Numbered from the stretch's first letter, positions 24,330 through 37,703 are shown. The stretch is 64,000 nt of DNA from Abelmoschus esculentus (GCA_035048815.1 JAUCBN010000036.1:5590001-5654000), one strand, 5' to 3'. Program-made: numbers and translations. The notes: generated by a model not told the origin, from the letters alone.

Positions 24330-24650
24330 ATGTTAAATTTTTAAAAAGACACTTTTAAAAAATAATTTTTTAAAAAACGCTTTTTAAAAATAATTTATGT
24401 ATCCATTTATTAATATTTTTATATTTTATCATAATTTAAGTTAATATTATAATACGAAAGAATTTGACTATCATTTGAATATATATTTTTAACTTATAAA
24501 ATATTGTCTAAAATAGTTATTTACTTTCTCAAAAAGCACTTTTTGACAACAATACTGAACGCATATATCTCAAACTAAAAATTCTAAAAAAAATTTTCCA
24601 CTACACTTTTTTACCGTACTTTTCAAAGGCAATGCTAAACTAACCCTTAG
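24330..24650 (-). mobile_element. Partial MITE, inverted relative of 36109-36729
   Basis: Read on the - strand it begins CTAAGGGTTAGTTTAGCATT, then GCCTTTGAAAAGTACGGTA and AAAGTGTAGTGG, closely matching the start of the element at 36109. The far end is not clear and may be deleted. Confidence 0.55.
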
Positions 24651-24664
24651 TATTCTATAGGTAT

Positions 24665-25225
24665 TAGGATTATAAACGAACCAAACAAACACGAATGAGG
24701 ATATGTTTATGTTCGCTCGTTTAATATTAACTGAACAAATGAATGGAAATGAACATAAACGAACACAAATTTTTCCGTTCGTGTTTGTTAGTTAAAATAA
24801 TAATCAAACACAAACATATATAATGTGTTAAATATTTAATATTTTTAGGTCATTTTGATTGATTCAGTTAATTAACAATTCTAAACCGAATTAATCAATA
24901 ATTAAAATTTGAAAAAACTCTTAATTATTAGTTGAAACTTAAAATTATCTACTAGTTGAACCGATCAATGAACAATACTAAAAATATGTGAATAGATTTA
25001 AATAAACATAAACGAAACGACTTAAATGAACATAAAGAAATAGACATAAATGAAATTAAATGAACAGGTTATTGAACGTTCACGAACATAAATAAATGAA
25101 CAAATTCCGTATTCGTGATCATTTAATTAAACAAAAAAAATTATTATATTCGTTTATTCAATAAATAAATAAACATAAACTAACTACCTACCGAATGATT
25201 CAGGATTTGTTCGTTTATGGTCCTA
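24665..25225. mobile_element. MITE-like element rich in CGAACA/TGTTCG words
   Basis: The ends TAGGATTATAAACGAACCAA and (reverse complement) TAGGACCATAAACGAACAAA form a good ~25-bp inverted repeat. The interior is dense in AACATAAACGAA-like words on both strands. The flanks ATAGGTAT and ATGGATAC may be a decayed 8-bp duplication. Confidence 0.6.
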
Positions 25226-25525
25226 ATGGATACCCTTTTCTAGTTCCTACTGGGTTTCAGAAAGTTAACCTTTTTTGATCTGTTTTTTTTCTTTTCTGTT
25301 TTAAATTAGAATTTCGGTCACTCACACCTGTCCATGGACAGCCGGTCCACATAGGGTAAAGGATTTTAGCCCATATATATCAAGTTCTGAGTAAATTCAA
25401 AGGATTTAAACATGTTTTTATTTAAATTCAATTAAAATAGAAATATATATTAATATAAGTTATATTCTTAATGCCTTATTATTTTTTAAATAATAAAATA
25501 AAAATTGGATAAAATGTATACAAGT

Positions 25526-26055
25526 AGGGGTGTTCATTGTCGGATATTCGGTTTTCGGGTACCCGATTCGTTCAAGTACCTCAATCATCGGCCCATGTCC
25601 CGGCCCATTAATTTTGAATATTAATTTTGGGTACTCGGGATTTTGGGTATCCGCTAATTTTTAGATTTTTTTATAAATATATTATATATTTGAATGACAT
25701 AATTAATAATACTAAACTACACTAATACGAAGTTTAAGATCAAAATTATTAAAAACAATTTTAAAATTACCCGCTAATAAGAGTATTATTGTAATTGGAT
25801 TTAACTTTTTTATTTTTAATTAATAAATATATATTTAATTATTATAAAATAAAATATTATATTTAACTGGGTCGTCGGGTACCCGACATATATTGATTTT
25901 GTGGCCCAAACCCGACCTATATACCCAGAAAATTCACCGGGTCGGGTACCCGACCTAGTAAAAAATAAAAATTTAAAAAATACCCGTCTATTTTAAACCG
26001 AGTAATCGGGTATTTGGGCCGAGTCAATCGGGTAGGATAATTTTAAACACCCTTA
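25526..26055. mobile_element. MITE-like element with GGGTACCCGA-rich arms
   Basis: The start TAGGGGTGTTCATTGTCGG and the reverse complement of the end, TAAGGGTGTTTAAAA, form the inverted termini. Both arms carry CGGGTACCCGA-type palindromic words. No reading frame of note and no clear target duplication. Confidence 0.55.
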
Positions 26056-26988
26056 ACCACAAATCATTTAATTATAAGTTTAATAATAAATATAATATTT
26101 TTCTTTTAAAAGTATAATTAGTTACCAATTATAAGTTTGGTAATAAATATATATATTTTTTACTAAAAATAATAATTTAGTTTTTTAATCAAAATTATGT
26201 GATAAACATGTCATTTATTGTATAGGTTTAATAATAAACATATATTTTTTTTTATAAAAATAACAATTTAATTATTTAATTAAAAATTGTGACAATCATC
26301 TCACTATGTCATTAAAATTAAAATATACCTCTTAATATAATAAAAAAATAGTTTTCGAACATATACAATCTACTAATTCCAACTAATTTAACAAATTAAA
26401 TATTTATATTTTTAAATTTTTATTAGTGAAGCAACTATTCTTATTATCATATGGCATTACAGTCGTAATTAGTATATTTTATTAGTCTACCAGTTGTCCA
26501 TGTTTTTCTTATCTAGTATTTTATTAGTATATTTTATATTTTTAAATTTTTATTAGTGAAAATCATGTTATTTTTTCCTTTGTCCAGTATGAAGGTGAAC
26601 CGTGAATATGTCTGTGAAGCTATCTTTTCTGTCGATTATCGAAAAGAGAGACAATTACATAAAGTCATCAAAGGATTCAATGTAAAATTTTCTTTAAATA
26701 AGAAGAATTAAATGAATTAATTTATTTTTGAATTACGATCAATTTGATAGAATGTATAAATTTTAGAGACTAAAACATCTTTTTATACTAGATCATGTTT
26801 TAATTTTAATCAAAAAGTGATCTATTTATCGTAAAACTTTGATTAAAAAATTAAATTATTATTTTTTAAAGAAAAAATAACATAATTTTCATGAAATTAA
26901 TTGAATCACTAATTATTACATTAATATTTACGCTAATAGTTAACAATAAGTATTTTGATTAATATTGTTAATAATTTAGTGATATAAT

Positions 26989-27241
26989 CATTCCTTTCGT
27001 CCCATAAATATTATCTTTTATTAATTTTTTAAAAATGATTTTTTAAAATTTTAACTATAATCGTATTAAATATTTTAAATAATTAAATTTATAAAATTTA
27101 TCTTTAAACCCTACTCAATTAAAAAATTTAAAATATTTTTTATATTTTTATCAATAATAAATTTTAAATAATTATAAGTTAAAATTTAAAAATTAATTAA
27201 AAAATCAATAAAAAATAATATTTATGAGATAATGAAGTAAT
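26989..27241. mobile_element. Stowaway-like MITE, ~250 bp
   Basis: The start CATTCCTTTCGTCCCATAAA and the reverse complement of the end (TTACTTCATTATCTCATAAA) form inverted repeats. The CCTTTCGTCCCA word resembles the CTCCCTCCGTCCC hallmark of Tc1/mariner-type Stowaway MITEs. The interior is almost pure A/T and self-complementary. Confidence 0.55.
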
Positions 27242-28209
27242 AAAATTTTAGCTATCAAAATATAATCGAGTAATTTACTCAACGCTATATTTTTTATCAA
27301 AAATTATATTATACTTATATTTTAACCGCTATTATATCATTCTAACAATGATAGAATCGATAGAATGTAATTAATAAATATCCAATATATCATAAAATCC
27401 GATGGATGAGTTTATCACGTGCGTTAAACATTGTTGAACACCACTAACGATGAACATCGTTGAAAACTATTAAATAAATTAATAAAAATTAAAATTTTAA
27501 GGACTAAACATATAATTTTAAATTATTTAAAATAAAAATTTTAAAATATATATTATTTTATTTTTTAAAATTATTTATTTAAATTATTTTTAATTTAAAA
27601 ATAAAAATATTAAATCAAAAATTTAAATCCCTAAAGTCAAAGGCCTAAAATATTAAACCTTAAACCCTAAAATCCAAAACACTAAATCATAAACTCTAAA
27701 CCTTAAAACAATAAAACCCTAAATCCTAAAATCTAAAATATAACCCAAACCCTAAAATAAAAAATATGAAACTCTAAAAACATAAACCCAAAATTCAAAA
27801 TCCAAAATTAGTTTAAAATTTTAGGTCTAGGATTTTAGTTATTTTAGTATTTAGTATTTAATTGAACTAAATTAATAATTCATTAACAAAATTTTCAGTA
27901 ATAAATACTTAAAATAAGATCGTGTGCTATCGAAAACGACAACAATAAATTGTTTTTGGAGTTGAAATTTAAAAAAAATATATATGTTTTGAATGTGTAA
28001 AACCGGATTCGTTGAACCAGGTTTTGCTTAAAAAATAATACATTGAACAAAGTTGGCTCTGACTCTGAGGCGGCTTTACCGTCTCATCAACCGGTAATAA
28101 ATTATTAGGTAACAAATCATTTTTCTCATTACCGGGGATTTTGCAGTTTTTTGGCCCATTGATTAGATTATTCATTTAAAATAAGAACAATATTAAAAAC
28201 AATCAGGAT

Positions 28210-28441
28210 TGTTATAAAAAAAATGAAGAAAAAAAAATAGGAGAATAAAGATGAAAGATAAAAGAGAGACTTTTATTATATTTTTAAAGTAGGGTTGTAT
28301 ATAATGTTTTGTCCAAAAGTCTATATTTATAGGCATAATATGAAAACCCTAATTCCAATGGATATTAAACCTTAATAATAAAGTTCATTAAACTTTAACT
28401 TAATATATGAAGATCCACCATGAATAAATATATTCATAACA
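28210..28441 (-). repeat. 3' LTR of the copia element, shortened (232 bp)
   Basis: It starts TGTTATAAAA directly after target site AGGAT and ends ATTCATAACA. It matches the last ~200 bp of the 5' LTR, which appears to be about 606 bp (33169-33777), so some 370 bp seem to be missing near the left end. Confidence 0.7.
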
Positions 28442-29199
28442 CTCCTCCTAGGATATCCATGAAGATAATATGCCTAATTAAAACCTTACTAAGATAAAAA
28501 ACCTGTGGGAAAAAAATTTCTTAGTAAAGAAAAAAGAGTACACACATCTTTGATACGCATAACATGTTGCCTCATTAAAAACCTTACTAGGAAAGCCCAT
28601 TGGGACAAAACCTCAGTTAAGAGAAAAAGAGTGCAATGTGTATTTACTCCCCCTCATGAAAATATCACATAAGACCTTTGAATCTTCATAATTCAATATT
28701 GAATACAATCTTCAAATGTTGAAGTAGATCACGCACTAGTGGATAAATCTTCTAAATCATTGCTTGAAATGATTCATTGAATAATATTCATATGAAAATC
28801 ATGAGGGACGAAACTTGAAGAAATATGTTTTGTTTTATCATATTTGATATATCCATATTGAGATATAAATTTTGTATCATCTCTTTACAAGATAGTTTGC
28901 ATCTTATCTTGTGGAAAAACATTCATATATCTTCAGGATATATTTAGCCAAACACATATTTCGGCTTTGCCTCATGCATAACAGTTATTTAAAGGTAATG
29001 ATCTCGTAGCACGTAAATAATATTTCTGGACCAGATAAGATACGATGCTTCCAGATCAAATAATGTGTATATTGTGTTTTAGACTAAGAATATCATTACC
29101 CTTTTCTTGAGGTAGAAAGAACCTTTGTTTACATTAAGAGACCTAGCAACCATAAGATTGATCAATGAATATGCATTATTCATGTAAAGTCTCTTTTAT

Positions 29200-29560
29200 A
29201 TTTTTCTTTATGAAGATTGATGCATAAGGATTTGAGGAGATCTCTTCACAAAGTCTCAACGATATTCAAATCATCGACATACACAACAATAAAAATTCAG
29301 AGCTAAACCTCTTAGTAAAAATACTCGGAGAAATAATTCATATAGCATTATGCTAATAAGTATTCAATGAGGCGATCATACCAAATACGCCTAAATTGTT
29401 TCAAGCCATAAAAAGATATATTCAATATGATTGAATAATGTTCTCGAGAACTTGAATGAACTGCTTATGGCAATCTAAATCTTTCCTGAAGTTTCATGTA
29501 AATGTTACTGTCAAGAGGCCCATTCAAATATGATGTAACAATATCCATTAAGCAAAAATC
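29200..29560 (-). pseudogene. Copia reverse transcriptase remnant with YVDD box
   Basis: The reverse complement of 29257-29290 reads IVVYVDDLNIV, the copia-type catalytic YVDD box of the polymerase. Surrounding sequence is broken by stops. In copia elements RT follows integrase, which agrees with the integrase-like piece at 30548-30796 on the same strand. Confidence 0.75.
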
Positions 29561-30547
29561 GAGTAATTTTATTTATTGTCAGACTGATCAAAATCTAAAA
29601 GTAGTTGCATCCACCACCAAGGAATATATTTTCCTCATAATCAATTTCATGTCTTTGTGAGAATCCTTGTACAACCAAATGAGCTTACATCTCATGATTT
29701 ACCCTTTTGATTTTTCTTTCTCATAAAAGCTCGTTTATATCCACGAGCTGTATACATTTCAATGTACGGGTTATAGATCCAAATATTTCTCCTTTCAAAA
29801 GAGATTTTAGTTTCGCCTCAATTTCCTCTTTCATGTTGGCCAATCATTTCTTTGTTTACCTTGCCCAATTGAAAATGATTCATGATCCACATCATCAAAT
29901 AAAATCTCTAGTGCTATATTGCATGCAAATATATTAACGATATCGATTTAATTTCAGTTTCATTTATTACCATACATGACATAATCTATTGAGATCTCTT
30001 TATTGTCAGGTACCTGAGTCATGTCAATTCTCTGTTGAAGACCATTTAGTCTCTTCTAGAGATTTTCATAATCATTGATCCCTCGATCAGACCATCATAA
30101 AATATAACTTTTTTTCTTTTTTCGAGGATCTCTTATCTTTGGATCTTACTTGTCTACTACACTTTAAGCATAAGTTAGACTCATTAGGAACTAGATTTTG
30201 TCCTTCCATGACATCAAATTTAATCGGAGTATTCATAGCTGGTATACGTGACTTAGTTACTCTTTTAGAGTCAGTAAAATCATTTGGCAATTGATTTGCT
30301 AAATGAATTATCCATTGAACTTATAGTTCACATTATGTAACACGTAGATCAAAAAGAGAAAATGATAATTCATTCTAACTTATTTCTTTCTTCAGCTATT
30401 TATTTTCTCCCCCTAATGTTGGATAAATTGACTCATTAAAATGATAGTCAATAAATCAGGTTGTAAATTCCCTATCAGAAGCTCAAGATATTTAAATTTG
30501 ATACATATTCACAACAAAACTCATCTTTGTAAGTTGTGGTGGAGCAA

Positions 30548-30796
30548 TTAGAACATATATTGCATACAAAAAAATCTAAGGTGAGAAATATTTGGTGCCT
30601 GACCAAAAACCATTTGTAATGGGGAGAACTTATGATCATTTGTTGGCTTGATACGAATTATGATACTATATATAAAATTACATGTCATCAACATATCAAG
30701 ACTGATTGTCTTTATAAAATAATCTGGAACATGTGCTCGTAATTTTATCAACTGAGCAAGTAGCCTTGCAAATACCAAGTTGCGGGTTAATAACAA
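30548..30796 (-). pseudogene. Copia integrase C-terminal remnant
   Basis: An 82-residue frame contains KPTNDHKFSPLQMVFGQAPN and ISHLRFF, matching the segment of copia integrase where plant elements read SPLQ.VFG..PN..HLR.FG. It is a fragment without the catalytic DDE core. It lies upstream, in element sense, of the RT remnant. Confidence 0.7.
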
Positions 30797-32499
30797 GGAT
30801 ACATATAATCATCTAGTCGATGCATCGATAAAAATCGTAAAATATCTAGATGGTCTTTAAGAAAGGTGTATGGGCCCATATATATCACCTTGTATCCGTT
30901 CCAGAAAATTAATAACACTCCATCTTAGATGTTGATGATTGAATAATCAAATTGCTTTCATAGCAAGTATCACGTGAAATATTACCATGAAGAAAATCTT
31001 AGTTCTTCAATAAATGACCACATGAAAGTGTCAGCAATTTTTCGCATCATAATTGAACCAGGATGGTCTATCCGGTCATGCCAAATAAAATAATCAGTAA
31101 ACATCTAGCTTACAATAGCACGAGCATCATTTGTACTAATTCTTATGTAGTACAATATGTATGACAGTGCATGTAATTTTGTCAAAATTTCATTATTGCC
31201 TTGAGTTATACTCGTAATATTGAGATAGTCATCATCCATTTAACTAATATTCTCAATATATTTCTATAAATATCTTTAAAACTCAATGTCTCTTTGCGAC
31301 TTTGACGAGTATAATGCACTTTAAGTATGAAATAAAGTTCCATTTGACAATAACATATTTGCTCAACGAGCATAATGCACTCTAAATATGAGATAAAGTC
31401 TCATTTGGCAAATAACATATTTGCTCAGTCGAAGCTTTCTGTGATATTAGTATTTCCGGATATAATACTCATATTATTCCCTTGCATTTAAAATGGAAAA
31501 ATATGCATAATTATGCACCTTTTAGTACGTGTTTTATTTCATTCACTTCGGGAAATGAAAAATATGTGTTTTGTACCATTCACTTCGGGGAATGGAAAAA
31601 TATTAAAAAAATAGCACATCATATCAAATCGGATCAAAGATAAGCTCTCAAGAGCTCTTCCGAAGCATTGATATTTTAGTACTTTGAGACATAGTACTCA
31701 TATTTTCCTTATATTTAAATGAGAAAATATTTCTTATGCTTAAGTATTGTATGAGTATTTGTACTTTCTGCTAAGCTTAAATCGTAATAAATTATTGCAT
31801 ATTTTATTTTGGAAGTAATCATATTCTTTTAAGGAAAAAAATTAACATAAAAAGATAAATAAATAATATATAAAGTAAGTTAACATAAATAAATAATAAA
31901 TAAAAATAAATTAATATAAAATAAAATAAAATAAAAGATCTAAAGAAAATAAAATAAATAACGGATTATTCTCTTGAAGGATTATGAGAAAATTATCAAT
32001 ATCCAATTGAGTTGGATCAATAACGCTATTATTTTCGTCACAAAGAAAATTTGTTTATATTTTCTTTAATTTCATTCATGATTATGGATAAAGTCCATAA
32101 TACTCCGGCGTTTGACAAATACGAGATTAATAGTTTGTACCATTGTATTGATAACATAAAGATTTTAATATGATCTTTATCATTCTTGTCATCTTTATAA
32201 TTTCACTTCTTGTGGATATAAGTATTCTCAAATAATCACCTTATCCATGTCTATTTTATGATCTCAATCATGATCACAATTACTAATGTGACATTTATTC
32301 TTTCCTCTATAAAATATCACATTCACTTCAGGGAATGAAGCGGAAACTGATAGGTATTTAAAACCCTTGTATGATATTGTGTCTGTAAGACAACATTAAT
32401 ATGTGAAAAATGGAGTATATTTTTCTAACATATCCTCATTAGTGATATTGTAGCACATAATTGAGTTTTATTCACTAACCATATAGTGAATTATCACGT

Positions 32500-32815
32500 T
32501 TGCATTTACTTCAAGGAATGAAACAAATTCAATAATCGCATGAAATAAATATCATGCTTGTATAATTACATGGAATAAACATCATGCTTGCATAATCGCA
32601 TGGAATAAACATCATGCTTGCATTCACTTCAAGGAATGACATAGATTCGATAATTGCATGTAATAATCATCATGCTTGCATTCACTTCAAGGAATATCAT
32701 AAATCCAATAATCGCATGGAATAATCATCATGCTTGCATTCACTTTAAGGAATGTCATAAATTCAATAATTGCATGGAATAAGCATCATGCATGCATTCA
32801 CTTTAGGGAATGCCT
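32500..32815. repeat. ~60-bp tandem repeats inside the copia element
   Basis: Units of the form GCATTCACTTCAAGGAATG, then CATAAATTCAATAATTGCAT, then GGAATAAGCATCATGCTT repeat four to five times. A shorter ~30-bp version (ATCGCATGGAATAAACATCA) sits at the left. The array lies just upstream of the coding part in element sense, after the 5' LTR. Confidence 0.75.
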
Positions 32816-33168
32816 CCCATAAAAATTCTTTGATCAAGACGTTTTCGTAACTTGAACTTAAGAGAAGTTTATAGTCGAGTTTTTTTTCGATATAAAATTA
32901 GTATTGCTTTCAAGCAAATATAAACTTTATAATATTCATACTATTAAATAGTAATTGATCAACAAATATATATACAATACATACAATGAACAAAAATTTA
33001 ATCCTTATACGTGGCGTTGTTAAACCAGTCCACAAGGTCCTTTAAAAAGAACCTCCTTTGAGACTAGTAGCCTCGCAGAACGGGATGTTCAACCAATATA
33101 CTCGGATTAAATCAACATAACAAAGAACATATTAATTAATTAAAGATTTAATATTTGTTCTAATATCA

Positions 33169-33777
33169 TGTAATACTTTAAACATGATTAAAAACATAAA
33201 CTTTTATCGTAATAATAAAATAAACAAATATTGGTTATAATAAAGACAAAAATCTCAAATTAAATAAATAAAACATACCAGACTTTTTTACTAACTTGAA
33301 TATATGGTAGATTTAGTTACCAATATTGTGTTAAAATCTTTTTCGGTAATTGTCGACAAGAACCACGATAATTGAGTCACTTTATCGCTATACAAACACC
33401 AAATAACAAAAGATTTTTAATAAATTAAAAATCAAATCAAAGATAAAAAGATAAAAATAACTGATAATTAAAATATAATTGAGGGAGAAGAACTTATCTT
33501 TGATTTATGCTAGTAACAAATTCTTTTCAATAATTTCTTCAAGAATCGAACGAAAACCCCACCCACATCACCATTCAAGATTTAAAGATGAGAGACAAAA
33601 GAGAGACTTTTACTATATTCTCAAAGCAGGGTTGTATACAATGCTTTGTCCAAAAGTCTATATTTATAGGCATAATATGAAAACCCTAATTCCAATGGGT
33701 ATTAAACCCTAATAATAAACTCATTAAACTTTAACTTAATATATGGATATCCACCATGAATAAATATATTCATAACA
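33169..33777 (-). repeat. 5' LTR of the copia element (~609 bp)
   Basis: The right boundary is fixed by the target duplication at 33778. The left boundary is inferred from the degenerate tRNA-Met primer-site complement TTCTAATATCA ending at 33168, followed by TG. The last ~200 bp match the shortened 3' LTR. The small frame at 33479-33712 is LTR sequence. Confidence 0.6.
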
Positions 33778-33782
33778 AGGAT

Positions 33783-36700
33783 ATTATTTTAGAAAAACTA
33801 TATTTAAGTACTTTTCTTCACCAAGAAACCCTAGCCACTCTTCGGGTTTTTTCATAACCGTTCTTTATTTTATTTGATTCTTTTGATCGGTGGTTGATAA
33901 TTAATCTTAATATTAGTTGTTGACCATTGAAATTATTATTTTTTTAATTTTAATAAGAATCTCTACTTCTATGACACGTTTTTTATGTCCTTGTGACACG
34001 TTCTACTTCTGTCTTTATGACATGTTTTTTTTATTTTGTTTTACGTTTTGATTCATCTATCTTTGTGGCATGTTTCAGCATATCCTAGCGGTCATTTGTT
34101 GTTCACGCAGAGATTCAATCAACGTTAGTTTCTGATTTATGTTTTTATCGGTGGCCACTTGGAAAGTTTTATTCCTACTCGTTTGATGGTTTATTTGCTG
34201 ATGAAATCAGTCCTAGGTAGCGATACTTTTTTCATAATAATTTGGACCGTGTACAACTCCTTCCTTCTTTATGCGTCTAGTTTGGACAAAGACAAGGAGA
34301 TTTAGGAAACCTATGAATTTTTTTGGGATATTTATCTCCATAGAAATCTTCTTTTTTTCATTGTTTTTGGATTGTAAGATTTTTTGGGTTGTTTAAACTA
34401 ATTATTTTATTTCTTAAATATAATGTAATGATGATTTTTCTATGGATTTAATAAAAATTCGGTGGCATTTATAAAAAAACTATTTTTAATATCACTTATA
34501 TTTTATTATTAATTTTTCTTTATAAAATTAAACTGGGCTCATTTTAAATAAACATGGTCGATTCAAAGATTTTGGGATCTTGTATAATTTATTAAAATAA
34601 GAATTTTATTTTATCAAAAATATTATTACTTTCAAAGATTTTGAGGGGCCTATATAATTTATTTGAAGATATATATAAGTTTTTTTATTCAAAAATTTAT
34701 CTTAATAAAAAATATTATTAGATTATTCTTTTAAACGGTAAAAAAATAAATATTAATCATATTAAAAACCAACATTTTCGATTTTCATCAAAAAAATATA
34801 TATTCTTTTTATATTTTAAGTTTTAGATAATTATATACATAAATATAATTATATATTTATACTTTTATAAAATATTTAATTTCTTTTTACTTTGTACCTT
34901 CTCTTGAAGGGACCTTATACGGCCATTCCTATTACATTTATACAGAATCCTATTATAAATATGGATCACATAATTAATCATTAAACCGTGTTAATAATTT
35001 GAGTAAATTTTATCAAAATTAATATTTAAATTACACAATAACACCACTAAAATTATTTATATGACTATTTATTTAAAAAAGTTAATATTAAAATATTATA
35101 ATCATTGATTTTCCATATTTATTTTGTATACAATATAAATTTTAAACTATTTAAAAATAATTATTTAGATTTAAATTTATTATTTTAATTTTTATACTAT
35201 ATAACACACTATTATAAAAAATAAATAACTATTTTTCTACATTAGTAGTCATCTGTTCCTTTTCTAAGTTCGAGACAAAATGTATTACATCGACAAATAA
35301 TTTAAATGAGTGTTATTTTGCTGATTAATTTAATAAGATGGCATGTATGGGTAAAAATCCCAACTTGACGACCTCACTCATATAAGCTATTAATGGGGAA
35401 CAGGGTAAACATTTTTGGAGCTTACCTTCCACTAAATTAACATTTTTTATGTTGATGTGCATCTCCAACTATATTTATATATTAATTTAGTTAATTATAC
35501 ATACACTGATGTAAATATTTTATATATAATATAAATTTTAAATATTTCTAGATAATTAATATGAATCTTTAGAATAAATAAAAAATTAACCTCTAAATAA
35601 TATATTTTTATATAAAAATATGTTATAATACTAATAATTTAAAAATAATATTTTATCTTTTTAAAATTATTTTTAACAACAATATTAAATATTTATAATT
35701 AACTTTTTATATTCTCTTTTAAGTTCACTTTTTAAGTATATGGAAAATAAAAGAAGATAAGGTTTCATATAGATTGAGATGTCTTATTCTTTTGTTTTGA
35801 ACAAGTTAATAGTAACTACAGTAGTATCTGTTTTAGAATATAATCTCCACCATTTGGTATTGATCGCTCAATCACTCTGTTAGCATCGTTGGTGCTCAAA
35901 ACCGTGACCTCTAGGAACAACAGTCGTTCCTTTAACCATTTGGGCTAGAGGGCTCATACATTGGGATGCCTTATTCTCTGTCTAGAGTTTAATATATATA
36001 GACTTAGTCTAAATAATAATAATAAAAAAAGAATGTACGATGATTTTGACAAGGATAGAAAGTATAGGATTCGCTACTCGGGACGAAGGAGACGACCAAA
36101 AAGCTCTGTTAAGGTCAGTTTAGTATTGCCTTTGAAAAGTACGGTAGAAAAGTGTAGTAAAAAAGTGTAACAAAAAAGTTTTTTTTTTAAAATTTTTTTT
36201 ATTTAAAATATATGTGTTTAGTATGCTATCAAAAAGTACTTTTAAGAAAATAGATGACTATTTTAGATATTAATGTTATAAGTTAAAAAATATATTTAAA
36301 TGATAATCAAATTCTTTTATATTATACTATTAACTTAAATTATAATAAAATATAAAAATATTAATAAATGAATACATAAATTATTTCTGAAAAGTGATTT
36401 TAAGAAAAATGTTTTTTCAAAAGTGCTTCTTTAAAAATTTGACATGATATATATACTTTTTAAACTAAAAAAATAATTTATTTTAAATATAATTATATAT
36501 TTGTAAAAATTAAATTATAATAAAATATAGTAAACGAAGATTAAAATTATAATCTGACTTGTAAAAGCACTTTTCCAACCACAAAATCTAAAAATTTTAA
36601 CTTTTGCGTTTGAGTTGAAAAACACTTTTTAAACATATTTTTTCTCCAAAAGTTAACTGTTTAGTATTGTTTTTACGTTTTACACCAGTTTTGATCTAAA

Positions 36701-37700
36701 TGTTGAACACAATACTAAACACAACCTAATCATAGCTAATTAGTGGGTTGAATGAGTTGGGTCCACCAAAAATTTTAAGTAAAACGTTTGAAATGTTGGA
36801 GGATCCGAAAACCGACCCGATTGTCTCATGGAATATCCACGGCAATCGCTTCATCGTTTAAGATTTTCATGAATTCTCCGTAAATATGCTTCCCTAATAC
36901 TTCAAGCACAATAATTTCCTCAGCTTTATTTGCCAATCTAACTCATGTAAATATTTTTTTTTTCTGTTCTCCTTATTTTCTTTTGCTTCGATTGATATTT
37001 TATATAGTAAAATAATAAAATTTAAGAGTACACATATTAAAAATAATTTAAAGGATAAATTAAAAAATAAATAAAATTTAAAAGATAAAAGCATATTAAG
37101 AAAAAATGATAAATAAAAAAAGAAAAAAAAATATAAGAACCGAATTTGAGAATATGCTCAAATTAGTAAATCTAAAACCCAAATAAATGTTTGTTGTGAA
37201 AAATAGGATTAGGTATTTAACACAAATAAGTTAAGAAAATGAAAAGATTGATGAGGAAAATTCTATATATAATGATATTTCCATAAATATTTTAAAAAAT
37301 TAATGTAAATAAATTAGATCGATCAAATCAAAATTTTTGAAATTTAATCTTGAATTCGTCCCGTTCAATTTATTTCTTATTAAAAGCTTATCTGATCTGT
37401 ATTTAAAATTTATTTTTATAAAATTAGATCGAATTAAAATTCATCAAATTCGAATTAAATTATTATCTCCAATCCAATCACTGTCTATCCACGACGCTAG
37501 CAAGTTCACTAAAATCCACAAAACCCTAAATCTAACCCGAGTTAAAAAGGAAAATCAACTCATAAAAACACGATAAAACGGCAACGAAACTCGCGTATTT
37601 AGCCATTTCTATTTTAAGGTAGTGCTGAGGACTGAGGAGCCTTTCTCGGAGAAGTCGCGGAAGGAAACGGAGAAAAAAGCTTCCCTTTTGGTAAAAGAAA
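33783..37700. other. Intergenic DNA upstream of the CGS gene
   Basis: Mostly A/T-rich sequence. A MITE occupies 36109-36729. Just before it, 36035-36105 contains a short arginine-rich frame that I cannot link to a gene. The last ~100 bp before 37704 are GC-richer and are probably the CGS leader; no clear TATA box was found. Confidence 0.5.
36109..36729 (+). mobile_element. MITE, ~620 bp
   Basis: The start TTAAGGTCAGTTTAGTATTG and the reverse complement of the end, TTAGGTTGTGTTTAGTATTG, are good inverted repeats. An inverted partial relative lies at 24330-24650. The interior is A/T-rich with AAAAGTACTTTTAAG-like self-complementary words and no frame. Confidence 0.65.
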
Positions 37701-37703
37701 CAA

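Larger units (their letters stand above)
22721..28204. other. AT-rich intergenic DNA downstream of MIF
   Basis: An (AT)n run sits at about 22736-22758, right after the MIF stop and probably in its 3' UTR. Further on are MITE-like elements (24330-24650, 24665-25225, 25526-26055, 26989-27241) and a degenerate ACCCTAAA-like tract at 27610-27790. I see no further gene. The frame at 23967-24182 (- strand) has no recognisable motif. Confidence 0.6.
28210..33777 (-). mobile_element. Decayed Ty1/copia retrotransposon
   Basis: The element is bounded by AGGAT on both sides (28205-28209 and 33778-33782), a 5-bp target duplication. LTR-like direct repeats share about 200 bp (28241-28441 and 33577-33777), ending AATATATTCATAACA on the + strand. 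On the - strand the order fits copia: an integrase-like fragment (30796-30548: TNDHKFSPLQMVFGQAPNIS), then reverse transcriptase (YVDDLNIV at about 29257-29290). A purine tract (TAGGAGGAG) adjoins the 3' LTR at 28442-28450. A degenerate tRNA-Met-type primer site (complement of TTCTAATATCA) adjoins 33169. Many stops and frameshifts disable all coding, and gag is not recognisable. Confidence 0.85.

Noticed and set aside
27610..27790. ACCCTAAA-like words suggesting interstitial telomere repeats
   Set aside because: The words are irregular (CCCTAAAATCC, ACACTAAATC) with no fixed 7-bp period. Similar text appears all over the intergenic DNA here, so it looks like compositional drift or old repeats.
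35961..36170. 69-residue Arg/Lys-rich frame
   Set aside because: Its 3' end runs into the MITE at 36109 and its start lies in low-complexity sequence. No family is recognised.
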